The position numbers and the translations under genes were made by a program. Below, piece by piece: positions 1 through 7,213 of a DNA stretch of 9,182 nucleotides. Below the pieces are notes generated by a model. The model did not search any database. It was not told the DNA's origin and saw only the letters and a list, made by a program, of their open reading frames with translations. The stretch spans positions 1-9,182 of the forward strand of contig CAMHEP010000060.1 of NCBI GenBank assembly GCA_946184195.1, in the 5' to 3' direction. The stretch comes from an uncultured Bacteroidales bacterium. Lineage in GTDB: Bacteria > Bacteroidota > Bacteroidia > Bacteroidales > Paludibacteraceae. Position 1 is the stretch's first letter. Each line of letters begins with the position of its first letter.

Positions 1-14
1 TCGAAAAAAAGCAG

Positions 15-22
15 TACCTTTG
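15..22 (+). promoter_or_regulatory. Probable Bacteroidetes -7 promoter box for cysS
   Basis: The octamer TACCTTTG matches the Bacteroidetes -7 consensus TAxxTTTG exactly, and the same octamer precedes the ompA-like gene in this window. Transcription would start shortly downstream, leaving a leader of roughly 30 bases before the cysS ATG at 63. The matching -33 element would fall at or before the left window edge, so only half of the promoter can be seen. Confidence 0.65.
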
Positions 23-62
23 TACTCGCAAATCCCTAACTCGAAAATCGTAAATAACGGAG

Positions 63-1529
63 ATGTTGGAAATCTATAATTCTTTATCTCGCAACAAAGA
101 GACATTCAAGCCCTTGCATGAAGGGCATGTGGGTATGTACGTATGCGGTCCGACGGTCTATGGCGACGCCCATCTGGGTCACGCCCGTCCCGCAATCACG
201 TTCGACGTGCTCTACCGCTATCTGATGCATCTGGGCTACAAGGTGCGCTATGTGCGTAATATCACCGACGTCGGTCATTTGGAGCATGACGCCGACGAGG
301 GCGAGGACAAAATAGCCAAGAAAGCACGTCTGGAGCAGTTAGAGCCCATGGAGGTGGTGCAATACTACGTGAACCGCTACCACCACGACATGGAGATGCT
401 CAACGTGCTGCCACCCAGCATCGAGCCGCACGCTTCGGGACATATCATCGAGCAGATAGCTTTTATCCAGAAGATACTGGACAAGGGCTATGCCTATGTG
501 TCCAACGGCTCTGTCTATATGGACGTGGAGAAATACGCGAAGGACTATCCCTACGGCAAGCTCTCCGGCCGTAACCTCAACGATATCGTCACCGAGACGC
601 GTGAGTTGGACGGGCAGGCGGAGAAAAAACACAGTTACGACTTCGCCCTCTGGAAGAAGGCAGCCCCTGAGCATATCATGCACTGGCCCAGTCCGTGGAG
701 CGAAGGTTTCCCGGGATGGCACATGGAGTGCTCCGCCATGGGACGTAAGTACCTGGGCGAGGAGTTCGACATACACGGTGGCGGATTGGACCTCATGTTC
801 CCCCACCACGAAGCTGAGATAGCCCAGTCGTGCGCCGCCCTCGGACACGAGACTGTGCACTACTGGATGCACAATAACATGATTACCATCGACGGCAAGA
901 AGATGGGAAAGAGCTATAATAACTTCATCACGTTGGAGCAGTTCTTCAAGGGCGAACACCCCTTGCTGAAGAAAGCATGGAGCCCGATGACCATCCGCTT
1001 CTTCATCCTGACAGCCCACTACCGCTCGACGGTAGACTTCAGCAACGATGCGCTGGAGGCAGCCGAGAAGGGCTACCAGCGCCTGCAGGAAGCCTACAAC
1101 CGTCTGCAGAGCCTCTCCGCAGGCAAAGAGACGACCGTGGAGGTTGCCGGATTGCGCAATCGGTGCGCCGAGGCGATGGACGACGACCTGAATAGCCCGA
1201 TTGTGATATCGCACCTCTTCGACTCCGCTCGCGCCATCAACACCGTACACGACGGCAAAGGCACCATCAGCGAGGCAGACCTCAAGGAACTGCGCGAGGT
1301 ATGGCAGACCTACGCCATCGATATCTTGGGACTGAGACTGCAAGCCGACAGCGGCATGGAGGAAGAGACCCTGCGTGCCTACAAGGGTGCTGTGGACTTG
1401 CTTCTACAGATGCGTCTGGAGGCAAAACAACAGAAAGATTGGGCAACGAGCGACAAGATACGCAATACACTCACCGAATTGGGATTCCGTATCAAGGATA
1501 CCAAGGACGGTTTTGAGTGGGAGGTATAG
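63..1529 (+). CDS. cysS: Cysteinyl-tRNA synthetase (CysRS)
   Basis: This 488-residue class I aminoacyl-tRNA synthetase charges tRNA-Cys with cysteine, using ATP, in the cytoplasm. The Rossmann-fold signature is HLGH at residues 37-40, just after YVCGPTVYGD. Zinc ligands expected for CysRS are visible: C28, C223 in the GWHMECSAM motif, and H248/H249 with E252 in the PHHEAE motif. The second ATP-binding loop reads KMGKS at 280-284 instead of the textbook KMSKS. The C-terminal part (about 320-488) is the helical DALR-type anticodon-binding region. Length is a little above the E. coli enzyme (about 461). The ATG at 63 gives the standard N-terminus; the GGAG touching it (59-62) is too close to act as a normal ribosome binding site. 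The gene is monocistronic here, with its own -7 box, and converges on maf. It looks intact and essential. Confidence 0.97.
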   Translation: MLEIYNSLSRNKETFKPLHEGHVGMYVCGPTVYGDAHLGHARPAITFDVLYRYLMHLGYKVRYVRNITDVGHLEHDADEGEDKIAKKARLEQLEPMEVVQYYVNRYHHDMEMLNVLPPSIEPHASGHIIEQIAFIQKILDKGYAYVSNGSVYMDVEKYAKDYPYGKLSGRNLNDIVTETRELDGQAEKKHSYDFALWKKAAPEHIMHWPSPWSEGFPGWHMECSAMGRKYLGEEFDIHGGGLDLMFPHHEAEIAQSCAALGHETVHYWMHNNMITIDGKKMGKSYNNFITLEQFFKGEHPLLKKAWSPMTIRFFILTAHYRSTVDFSNDALEAAEKGYQRLQEAYNRLQSLSAGKETTVEVAGLRNRCAEAMDDDLNSPIVISHLFDSARAINTVHDGKGTISEADLKELREVWQTYAIDILGLRLQADSGMEEETLRAYKGAVDLLLQMRLEAKQQKDWATSDKIRNTLTELGFRIKDTKDGFEWEV

Positions 1530-1560
1530 CAAAAAAAAACGTGCATTCATGCACGTTGCT
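1530..1560 (-). terminator. Intrinsic terminator of the pta-to-maf operon
   Basis: An 8-bp perfect stem, AACGTGCA (1538-1545) with TGCACGTT (1550-1557), encloses the loop TTCA. Read on the minus strand, the stem is followed directly by nine T residues (the A-run at 1531-1539, part of which pairs in the stem). This is a textbook rho-independent terminator located 15 bases beyond the maf stop codon. In the + direction the A-run comes before the hairpin and no T-tract follows, so cysS gets at best a weak terminator from the same element. Confidence 0.9.
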
Positions 1561-1586
1561 AATCCTCGTTGCTACTACACGTTGCT
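1548..1586 (-). repeat. Three 13-bp tandem repeat units at the maf 3' end
   Basis: On the minus strand three consecutive 13-base units all start with AGCAACG: units at 1586-1574, 1573-1561 and 1560-1548. The first seven bases are identical in all three, and positions 9 (G) and 11 (A) are also invariant. The first unit encodes the last codons of maf (Ser-Asn-Val-stop); the third merges into the 5' arm of the terminator hairpin. The regular 13-base phase suggests small local duplications. Confidence 0.6.
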
Positions 1587-2156
1587 GCGCAGCCACTCGT
1601 AGACACGCTCCACAGGAAAACCCATCACATTGAAATAGGAGCCATGGAGGGCAATGACACCGACATACCCTATCCACTCCTGCACACCATAAGCCCCCGC
1701 CTTGTCGAGGGGCTTATATTTTTCTACATAATAGTTTATCTCCCCGTCGGATAGGGTACGGAAGGTGACCTCCGTCTTATCCACCAATGTCTCCGGCGGT
1801 CTCCCCACCCGAGCAAAGGTGACCGCGGTATAGACCCGGTGGGTAGCACCACTGAGGCTATGCAGCATAGCAACAGCCTCTGCCGTATCGGCAGGCTTAC
1901 CGAGCATATGCCCATCGTGCCAGACGATAGTATCTGCCGTAATGAGCAGTTCGTCGGCATGGAGACGAGGCAGATAAGCCTCTGCCTTCGCGCGCGAAAT
2001 ATAATAAGGAATATCCCCCGCCTCGAGAAACGCGGGATAAGACTCATCCGCATCGATAGAGACAGCCGTGAACGGTATGTCGAGTCCGGCGAGCAACTCA
2101 CGCCGACGCGGTGACTGCGAGCCTAAGATAATATGCAGGTCAGCAGGCAGAGTCAT
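1575..2156 (-). CDS. maf: Maf-family nucleotide pyrophosphatase (dTTP/UTP type)
   Basis: This Maf/Ham1-fold enzyme of 193 residues hydrolyses non-canonical or excess nucleoside triphosphates to monophosphate and pyrophosphate, a cytoplasmic house-cleaning role. Visible motifs are the N-terminal phosphate loop LGSQSPRRREL (residues 11-21), DADESYP (36-41), the catalytic aspartate in TADTIV (D75), GKPAD (86-90) with K87, SGATHRVYTAV (102-112) and KAGAYGVQEW (152-161). The KAGxYGxQ form is typical of the YhdE-like branch acting on dTTP and UTP, unlike the YceF branch acting on m7GTP. I chose the ATG at 2156, because it follows the upstream prenyltransferase stop with one base between (TAG-A-ATG), suggesting translational coupling. 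A longer frame opens at a TTG at 2177, adding seven residues that overlap ubiA and look non-native. It is the last gene of the operon; the terminator follows. Confidence 0.94.
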   Translation of the reverse strand: MTLPADLHIILGSQSPRRRELLAGLDIPFTAVSIDADESYPAFLEAGDIPYYISRAKAEAYLPRLHADELLITADTIVWHDGHMLGKPADTAEAVAMLHSLSGATHRVYTAVTFARVGRPPETLVDKTEVTFRTLSDGEINYYVEKYKPLDKAGAYGVQEWIGYVGVIALHGSYFNVMGFPVERVYEWLRSNV

Positions 2157-2157
2157 T

Positions 2158-3105
2158 CTAAAGGAAATCACGCACAAAGAAACTCATGAGGGTGCCGATG
2201 AGCATAATGATTTTCATGAGCCTCTGCGCATCCCGATAGTCGGAGGGTATGCGTGAGCGCCACAGCAGGAAGAGTTCCCCCAGCACCGGCACGAAGAGTG
2301 CGAGGAAGAATGAGCGTGCTGCCGATGCCGACTCTGCGGACGGCAGGAATCGGGCATAGACCACGACGATGGCAGCCGCCAGAAGCAGGATGAGCACCGT
2401 GGCGACGACGCGTGTCCACGTCTCGCCGATGACGATAGGCAACGTATGGCACTCCAACTCGCGGTCGCCCATCTGGTCCTGCAAGTCCTTGATGAGCTCA
2501 CGGATGAGGGTGGTGAGACCGGCAAAGGCGGCAAAACCGCCTAACCATGCGAACAGGTCACGCGAGATAGGCAGGTAGTCCATGACGACAGGGTATCGCA
2601 AACGCAAGGCTGACACATCCGCCATAGCAATCAGGACAGGCACCACGGCAGCACACAGGGCGATGATGATATTACCCAGCAGGAACTGCCGCTTATAACT
2701 GGACGAATAGAACCACAGCACACCGGGTACCATGACGAAGACCGTCGCCATCGTCCAATCGCGCAACGAGAGGGAGAGTCCCAGTCCGGCGAGTACACCC
2801 ACAAGAGTAGTGACCTGGAAGAGGCGCATAGCCTGCTCCTTCGTCACCGACTGGGTGACAACGAGCCGTTCAGGACGATTGATACGGTCGATCTTGACAT
2901 CGAAATAGTCGTTGATGACATAGCCACCGGCGGCAATGAGTACGACCGCCGACATGAGTAGCAAGGTCTGCCACCATGCCAGCGGGTCGTGAAAGCCATA
3001 CGCACCGATAACGGGCACAGCCACCCACTGCTGCATCACACCCACGAGGAGCGCGAGGAAGAGCAGGTTCTGCCAACGTATGAGTTGTAAGACAGGATAA
3101 ATCAT
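2158..3105 (-). CDS. UbiA-family membrane prenyltransferase, DGGGP-synthase-like
   Basis: This 315-residue integral membrane protein belongs to the UbiA superfamily, which transfers isoprenyl chains from a polyprenyl diphosphate to a small acceptor. About nine hydrophobic segments are visible, near residues 13-30, 44-64, 97-113, 118-135, 142-162, 185-200, 231-251, 262-279 and 299-312. The two Mg-diphosphate motifs are clear: NDYFDVKIDRINRPER at 65-80 (N65, D66, D69, D73) and DLQDQMGD at 207-214 (D207, D210, D214), the latter followed by TLPIVIG. The usual Gly four residues after the last Asp is Glu218 here. Bacteroidetes members next to maf are usually annotated as geranylgeranylglycerol-phosphate geranylgeranyltransferase, an archaeal-lipid-type reaction, but menaquinone-like or haem-like acceptors cannot be excluded from sequence alone. 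The ATG directly abuts the amylase stop (TAAATG), so translation is probably coupled. Confidence 0.88.
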   Translation of the reverse strand: MIYPVLQLIRWQNLLFLALLVGVMQQWVAVPVIGAYGFHDPLAWWQTLLLMSAVVLIAAGGYVINDYFDVKIDRINRPERLVVTQSVTKEQAMRLFQVTTLVGVLAGLGLSLSLRDWTMATVFVMVPGVLWFYSSSYKRQFLLGNIIIALCAAVVPVLIAMADVSALRLRYPVVMDYLPISRDLFAWLGGFAAFAGLTTLIRELIKDLQDQMGDRELECHTLPIVIGETWTRVVATVLILLLAAAIVVVYARFLPSAESASAARSFFLALFVPVLGELFLLWRSRIPSDYRDAQRLMKIIMLIGTLMSFFVRDFL

Positions 3106-4779
3106 TTATTCTTTCTTCCTTGTAGATTTTTTAGCCGAAGCATTGGTGATACGCAGTATGACACCCTTCCAAGCAGGTATAGTGAGTTGCACCGGATGTT
3201 CGCTGTCAAAAGAGACGATATCCACCGGTGTATCGGTCAGCAAGTCGACAGCCGTAGCCTGCTGCAACGGGTGTATGTTCAGATAACGGAAAGCATCCTC
3301 GGGTATGCGAACCTTCACGTCTACACACTTATCGTCAAAATTGAGCACGACCAGCAACAGTTCCTTGTCACAGGCGCGGAGGTAAGTATACTGCTCATGC
3401 CGATTGAAACAGTCGCCCTGCGCATACTCGAGGTCGTACATCTTGCCGCGTGTGATAGCCTCGTTGTCACGTGCTATAGTGAGCAGACGTTGGTAGAACG
3501 CACGCAGGTCACGCTGTTCGTCGTTGAGCTGTGCACCGTCGAACTTACCATGGTTCGCCCATGCCTGCAACGACTGCAGACTCCAGTAGTCAAAAATCGA
3601 ACTGCGTCCGTCCATGCCGGAAAATCCCTCCACATACATACCTTTCTCATCAAGTTCCTGACCCGCATATATCATCACGGGATTGGTACCGAGCGTAGCT
3701 GCCACTATCATAGCCGGCTCCGCACAGGCTCCGCGTCCGCAGAAGAAGCCGCTGGCGATACGTTGTTCGTCGTGGTTCTCGAGGAAATAAAGCATGTGAT
3801 TACGTATATCATCGGTAGCCTGCCAATGGTAGGTAATACCTTCGGCAGCCCAGTTCTTGCTGGTCACACCACGCAGATACTCGTACATACCCACTTTGTC
3901 GTAGAGGTAGTCGAATCCGGCGCTGAGGTAGTCGCGATAGAGGTTGGGATTATAACACTCGGCTATGAAGAGCAAGTCGGGATACTCCTCCTTGACATAG
4001 GGGATGACCCATGCCCAGAACTCGACGGGCACCATCTCCGCCATGTCGCAACGGAAAGCATCCACACCCTTGGCAGCCCAATAGAGGAGTATATGCGCCA
4101 TCTTCTTCCACGTGGAAGGCATAGGCTGGAACTGTTTCTCTCCCCCACCCTGATAGAAAACGCCGTAGTTGAGTTTGACCGTCTCGTACCAATCGTTGCG
4201 CGAGGGATGAGACGTGAAACAATCATTACCCGTCACCTTGGCGGGATACTCCTCATAACCTCCGAGGTCGAAGTCCGTGGTGAACTTCTCGCCGGGGAGA
4301 TAGTAGAAGTTATTGAGCGGCGAGAACGCCCACTCGGGATGGTCAGACTCACCCAAGTCCTCAATCCCCTTGGGTTTGCAGAGCGAGTGATACTCGCGAC
4401 TGACATGATTAGGGACAAAATCGATGACGACCTTCAGTCCCTGCTTGTGAGTACGGGCGACGAGCGCCTCGAACTCCGCCATGCGCTGCTCCTTGACCTC
4501 GCTGAGGTCAGGGTCTACGTCATAATAGTCGGTGATAGCATAGGGGCTACCTGCCTTCCCCTTTGTGATAGAAGGATGATTGTACTCTGCTGTTGCGTGT
4601 CGGATAATACCTGTGTACCATACATGAGTTACTCCCAAAGCGCTCAGTTGCTTGAGCGCTTTGGAAGTAATCCCGTTGAATGTACCGCAACCATTCTCCG
4701 CCTTGGTGCCACCATGTTTACGTGTGTCATTATAGTTGGTGAAGGTTCGCGGCAGTAATTGATAAATAATCGGTTTCAA
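3106..4779 (-). CDS. GH13 alpha-amylase-family enzyme, cytoplasmic
   Basis: This 557-residue glycoside hydrolase has a GH13 (beta/alpha)8 barrel. The four family regions are complete: VIDFVPNHV (118-126; D120, N124, H125), GVDAFRCDMAE (238-248; R243 and nucleophile D245), FIAECYN (271-277; acid/base E274) and FLENHDEQR (332-340; H336 and stabilizing D337). The protein starts at the first barrel strand (KPIIYQLLPRTF) and has a C-terminal beta-sandwich-like part from about 470. There is no signal peptide, so it should act in the cytoplasm on stored glycogen or imported maltodextrin; the exact specificity is unclear. The start is TTG: in frame, a stop lies at 4792-4794, no ATG is between, and the next Met is residue 100, inside the barrel. 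No Shine-Dalgarno is evident. The gene lies 40 bases after ackA and directly abuts the prenyltransferase gene. Confidence 0.93.
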   Translation of the reverse strand: MKPIIYQLLPRTFTNYNDTRKHGGTKAENGCGTFNGITSKALKQLSALGVTHVWYTGIIRHATAEYNHPSITKGKAGSPYAITDYYDVDPDLSEVKEQRMAEFEALVARTHKQGLKVVIDFVPNHVSREYHSLCKPKGIEDLGESDHPEWAFSPLNNFYYLPGEKFTTDFDLGGYEEYPAKVTGNDCFTSHPSRNDWYETVKLNYGVFYQGGGEKQFQPMPSTWKKMAHILLYWAAKGVDAFRCDMAEMVPVEFWAWVIPYVKEEYPDLLFIAECYNPNLYRDYLSAGFDYLYDKVGMYEYLRGVTSKNWAAEGITYHWQATDDIRNHMLYFLENHDEQRIASGFFCGRGACAEPAMIVAATLGTNPVMIYAGQELDEKGMYVEGFSGMDGRSSIFDYWSLQSLQAWANHGKFDGAQLNDEQRDLRAFYQRLLTIARDNEAITRGKMYDLEYAQGDCFNRHEQYTYLRACDKELLLVVLNFDDKCVDVKVRIPEDAFRYLNIHPLQQATAVDLLTDTPVDIVSFDSEHPVQLTIPAWKGVILRITNASAKKSTRKKE

Positions 4780-4819
4780 TAGTCTAAAGATTTAGAGGTC
4801 GTGTTTTATGTAGATATGA

Positions 4820-6013
4820 TTAAATGAGTGCCACGGTGTCGGTAGCAATCATGAGCTCCTCGTCGGTGGGGATGACGCATATAGTCACCTTGCTATCCGG
4901 TGCGGAGATAACAGCTTCTTCGCCACGAATGCCGGCATTCTTCTGCTCATCGAGCTTAGCACCGAGATAAGTAAATCCCTTCGCTATCTCACCGCGTATG
5001 TATGCATCGTTCTCGCCGATACCGCCGGTGAAGACAATGACATCCACGCCATTCATCGCAGCAGCATATGCGCCGATATATTTCTTCACACGATAGATGA
5101 ACATACGACGTGCGAGGTCAGCGCGTTTATTGCCCGCCTGAATAGCGGCGTCAATATCGCGACAGTCACTGCTCACGCCACTGATACCCTGCAGTCCTGA
5201 TTTCTTATTCACAAGGTTGGAGAAACCGGCGGTATCCAGATGCTCCTTATCCATGATATACATAGCGGCACCGAGGTCGAGGTCACCGGCACGAGTACCC
5301 ATCATAAGACCCTCTACCGGTGTGAGACCCATCGATGTATCGACCGACTTACCGTCGAGCACAGCAGCACACGAGCCGCCGTTGCCGATATGTGCGGTGA
5401 TAATCTTGGTGCCCTGAGCCTTGATACCGAGGAACTCGCATACACGAGCGCTGACATAACGATGGCTGGTGCCATGGAAGCCGTAGCGACGGATAGCATA
5501 TTTCTCATATAGTTCGTAGGGCAAGGCGTACATATAGGCATAATCAGGCATCGTCTGGTGGAAAGCGGTATCAAAGACTGCCACTTGGGGAACACCCGGC
5601 AGAATCTTCTCAATAGCGTCAATACCTTTCAGGTTAGCGGGGTTGTGCAGAGGAGCAAGCTCAGCGCACTCGATGATAGAAGCTTTCACCTCAGGAGTAA
5701 TCAGTACAGACTTATTGAATTTCTCTCCGCCATGTACCACACGGTGACCTACCGCATTGATTTCCTTGAGCGACTTGATGCAGCCAATCTTTTCGTCCAC
5801 GAGAACCGAGAGGATAAGCTCGATGCCGACAGTATGCTCGGGCATGGATTTCTCAATTTTGACTTTCTCACCATTAGGCAGCTTCACCTGCAAGAAAGAG
5901 TCGGGCAAACCAATCTTCTCCACGCCACCCTGTGCAATGACTTGCTTGGTGTCCATTTCGAAGAGTTTATACTTGATGGAAGAGGAACCGCAATTTAGAA
6001 CAAGAACTTTCAT
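4820..6013 (-). CDS. ackA: Acetate kinase
   Basis: This 397-residue ASKHA-fold kinase interconverts acetyl phosphate plus ADP with acetate plus ATP, the substrate-level phosphorylation step of acetate fermentation. Family signatures are present: VLNCGSSSIKYKLFE from residue 5 (N7), GHRVVHGGEKF at 89-99 (R91), PLHNPANL at 121-128 (H123), VFDTAFHQTMP at 146-156 (D148), YGFHGTSHRYV at 177-187 (H180), HIGNGGS at 208-214, DTSMGLTPVEGL through GTRAGD (R241), GGIGEND at 330-336 and TDEE at 383-386. Length is typical for the family. The ATG at 6013 gives the expected MKVLVLN start. It lies 53 bases downstream of pta, the standard gene order pta-ackA, and 40 bases upstream of the amylase gene on the same strand. 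Confidence 0.98.
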   Translation of the reverse strand: MKVLVLNCGSSSIKYKLFEMDTKQVIAQGGVEKIGLPDSFLQVKLPNGEKVKIEKSMPEHTVGIELILSVLVDEKIGCIKSLKEINAVGHRVVHGGEKFNKSVLITPEVKASIIECAELAPLHNPANLKGIDAIEKILPGVPQVAVFDTAFHQTMPDYAYMYALPYELYEKYAIRRYGFHGTSHRYVSARVCEFLGIKAQGTKIITAHIGNGGSCAAVLDGKSVDTSMGLTPVEGLMMGTRAGDLDLGAAMYIMDKEHLDTAGFSNLVNKKSGLQGISGVSSDCRDIDAAIQAGNKRADLARRMFIYRVKKYIGAYAAAMNGVDVIVFTGGIGENDAYIRGEIAKGFTYLGAKLDEQKNAGIRGEEAVISAPDSKVTICVIPTDEELMIATDTVALI

Positions 6014-6020
6014 ATTCTAT

Positions 6021-6050
6021 CTTATTTGTTATATTTTATAAATAAATAAG
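6021..6050 (-). other. AT-rich hairpin between pta and ackA
   Basis: The intergenic gap holds an interrupted inverted repeat: CTTATTT (6021-6027) pairs with AAATAAG (6044-6050), and inside it TTATA (6029-6033) pairs with TATAA (6037-6041) around a 3-base loop, with a small internal mismatch between the two stems. It has no adjoining T-tract on the minus strand strong enough to call a terminator. It could be an mRNA processing or stability element or simply AT-rich spacer. Confidence 0.4.
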
Positions 6051-6066
6051 GTTACCAACTAATTTA

Positions 6067-7065
6067 TTATTTCATTGCCTGATTAGCCGTGATGACTACC
6101 ATTTGCACGATATCCTGCACCTTGCATCCGCGGCTGAGGTCGTTGACAGGAGCGGCTATACCTTGGAGGATAGGACCTACGGCATCTGCCCCCGAGAAAC
6201 GCTCCACCAGTTTATATCCGATATTACCTGCCTGCAGGTCGGGGAATACGAGCACGTTAGCCTTACCGGCAACAGGGCTACCGGGAGCCTTGGACTTACC
6301 CACACTCTCAATGAGTGCTGCATCCGCCTGCAGTTCACCATCCAATTGGAGCTCGGGAGCCATCTCGTGCACGAGACGTGTAGCCTCGGTCACCTTGTCG
6401 ATGAGTTCATGTTTAGCAGATCCCTTGGTCGAGAAGGAAAGCATCGCCACACGCGGTTCGAAACCGCCGAGGGCACGTGCTGTCTCAGCCGTCGACACGG
6501 CAATCTGCGCCAGCTCCTCTGCGTTCGGGCAGGGATTGACGGCACAGTCGGCAAAGATAAGGAAACCGTCCTCACCCAGCTGTTTAGCGGGAGTAAACAT
6601 GAGGAAAGCACCACTGACAATCTTGCAACCCGGTTTGGTTTTCAAGATTTGGAAAGCAGGTCGGATAGTATCCGCCGTTGTACCACGGGCACCCGCCAAT
6701 TCGCCATCGGCGTCACCGTTCTTAATCATCAAACAACCGAGGTAGAGAGGATCCTGTGCTTTCTTGGCAGCCTCCTCTTCGGTCATACCCTTTGCCTTGC
6801 GCAACTCAAATAGAAGATTAGCATACACCGGCATCTTAGGATCGGTCTTCGGATCGAAGATAGTAGCCTCTTTGATATGGTCGAAGCCCTTCTCGGCAGC
6901 CATTCGGTTAATCACAGCCGGGTCACCGATAAGGATGAGGTTAGCCAGTTTGTCACGCAGCAGGATATTAGCTGCTTCGAGAGTACGGGGTTCATCACCT
7001 TCAGGAAGAACGATGCGCTGAGGATTCTTCTTAGCGCGTTCAAACATTTGCTCTAAAACATTCAT
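6067..7065 (-). CDS. pta: Phosphate acetyltransferase (short form)
   Basis: This 332-residue enzyme transfers acetyl from acetyl-CoA to phosphate, giving acetyl phosphate for AckA. It is the short, single-domain form; the N-terminal regulatory CobB-like and DRTGG domains of the long enterobacterial enzyme are absent. Visible features are RIVLPEGDEPRTLEAA (17-32), GDADGELAGARGTTADTIRP (117-136), the SGAFLM stretch (151-156), FADCAVNPCP (171-180), FPDLQAGNIGYKLVER (274-289) and GPILQGIAAPVNDLSRGC (297-314), where S311 and R312 match the active-site Ser-Arg pair known from the Methanosarcina enzyme. The ATG at 7065 gives the usual MNVLEQM start; no Shine-Dalgarno is evident. It is the first gene of the operon, with a matching promoter about 80 bases upstream, and is divergent from the ompA-like gene. 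Confidence 0.97.
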   Translation of the reverse strand: MNVLEQMFERAKKNPQRIVLPEGDEPRTLEAANILLRDKLANLILIGDPAVINRMAAEKGFDHIKEATIFDPKTDPKMPVYANLLFELRKAKGMTEEEAAKKAQDPLYLGCLMIKNGDADGELAGARGTTADTIRPAFQILKTKPGCKIVSGAFLMFTPAKQLGEDGFLIFADCAVNPCPNAEELAQIAVSTAETARALGGFEPRVAMLSFSTKGSAKHELIDKVTEATRLVHEMAPELQLDGELQADAALIESVGKSKAPGSPVAGKANVLVFPDLQAGNIGYKLVERFSGADAVGPILQGIAAPVNDLSRGCKVQDIVQMVVITANQAMK

Positions 7066-7146
7066 TGTGGTATATAATTTATAATGATTAATAGATAATT
7101 GCCGGCCGTCATAGAAGGGGCTTCAGAACCCTCCATGTATCGAGTG

Positions 7147-7178
7147 CAAAGATACAAAAATTCCCTCACATACACAAT
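7147..7178 (-). promoter_or_regulatory. Probable promoter of the pta-ackA operon
   Basis: Read on the minus strand, ATTG at 7178-7175 is followed after exactly 20 bases by TATCTTTG at 7154-7147. The -7 box fits TAxxTTTG perfectly and the -33 box differs from TTTG at one base. The predicted start leaves a leader of roughly 75 bases before the pta ATG at 7065. Placement upstream of the first gene of a five-gene block supports the call. Confidence 0.72.
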
Positions 7179-7187
7179 AGTCCATAC

Positions 7188-7211
7188 AAAAAAAGCATTT
7201 TTTTTAAAAAA
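7188..7211. other. A/T-tract block between divergent promoters
   Basis: Seven A, then GCA, eight T and six A follow each other between the pta and ompA-like promoter cores, forming phased homopolymer tracts and a potential A7/T7 foldback. Such tracts bend or stiffen DNA and can act as UP-like elements for the neighbouring RNA polymerase sites. No gene or T-tract terminator for either flanking gene is implied, because both genes read away from it. Confidence 0.5.
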
Positions 7212-7213
7212 GT

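Noticed and set aside
59..62. GGAG before cysS as a Shine-Dalgarno sequence
   Set aside because: It touches the ATG with no spacing, which cannot work as a normal ribosome binding site, and Bacteroidetes rarely rely on one.
339..1343. Open frame of 334 codons on the minus strand, antisense to cysS
   Set aside because: Same codon register as cysS; a composition shadow of the well-supported CysRS gene, with no recognisable protein features. Similar in-register shadows lie opposite ackA and pta.
2157..2177. Longer maf start at TTG 2177, adding seven residues
   Set aside because: The ATG at 2156 is one base after the prenyltransferase stop and gives a normal Maf N-terminus; the added residues overlap ubiA and match no family feature.
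3187..4758. Long open frame of 523 codons on the + strand, antisense to the amylase gene
   Set aside because: It is in exact codon register with the amylase, so it stays open only because that gene avoids TTA, CTA and TCA codons. The translation shows no domain, and no promoter precedes it.
7101..7134. GC-rich patch in the pta leader as a riboswitch or attenuator
   Set aside because: Only short, mutually exclusive stems of three to four pairs can be drawn, with no T-tract and no known riboswitch core.
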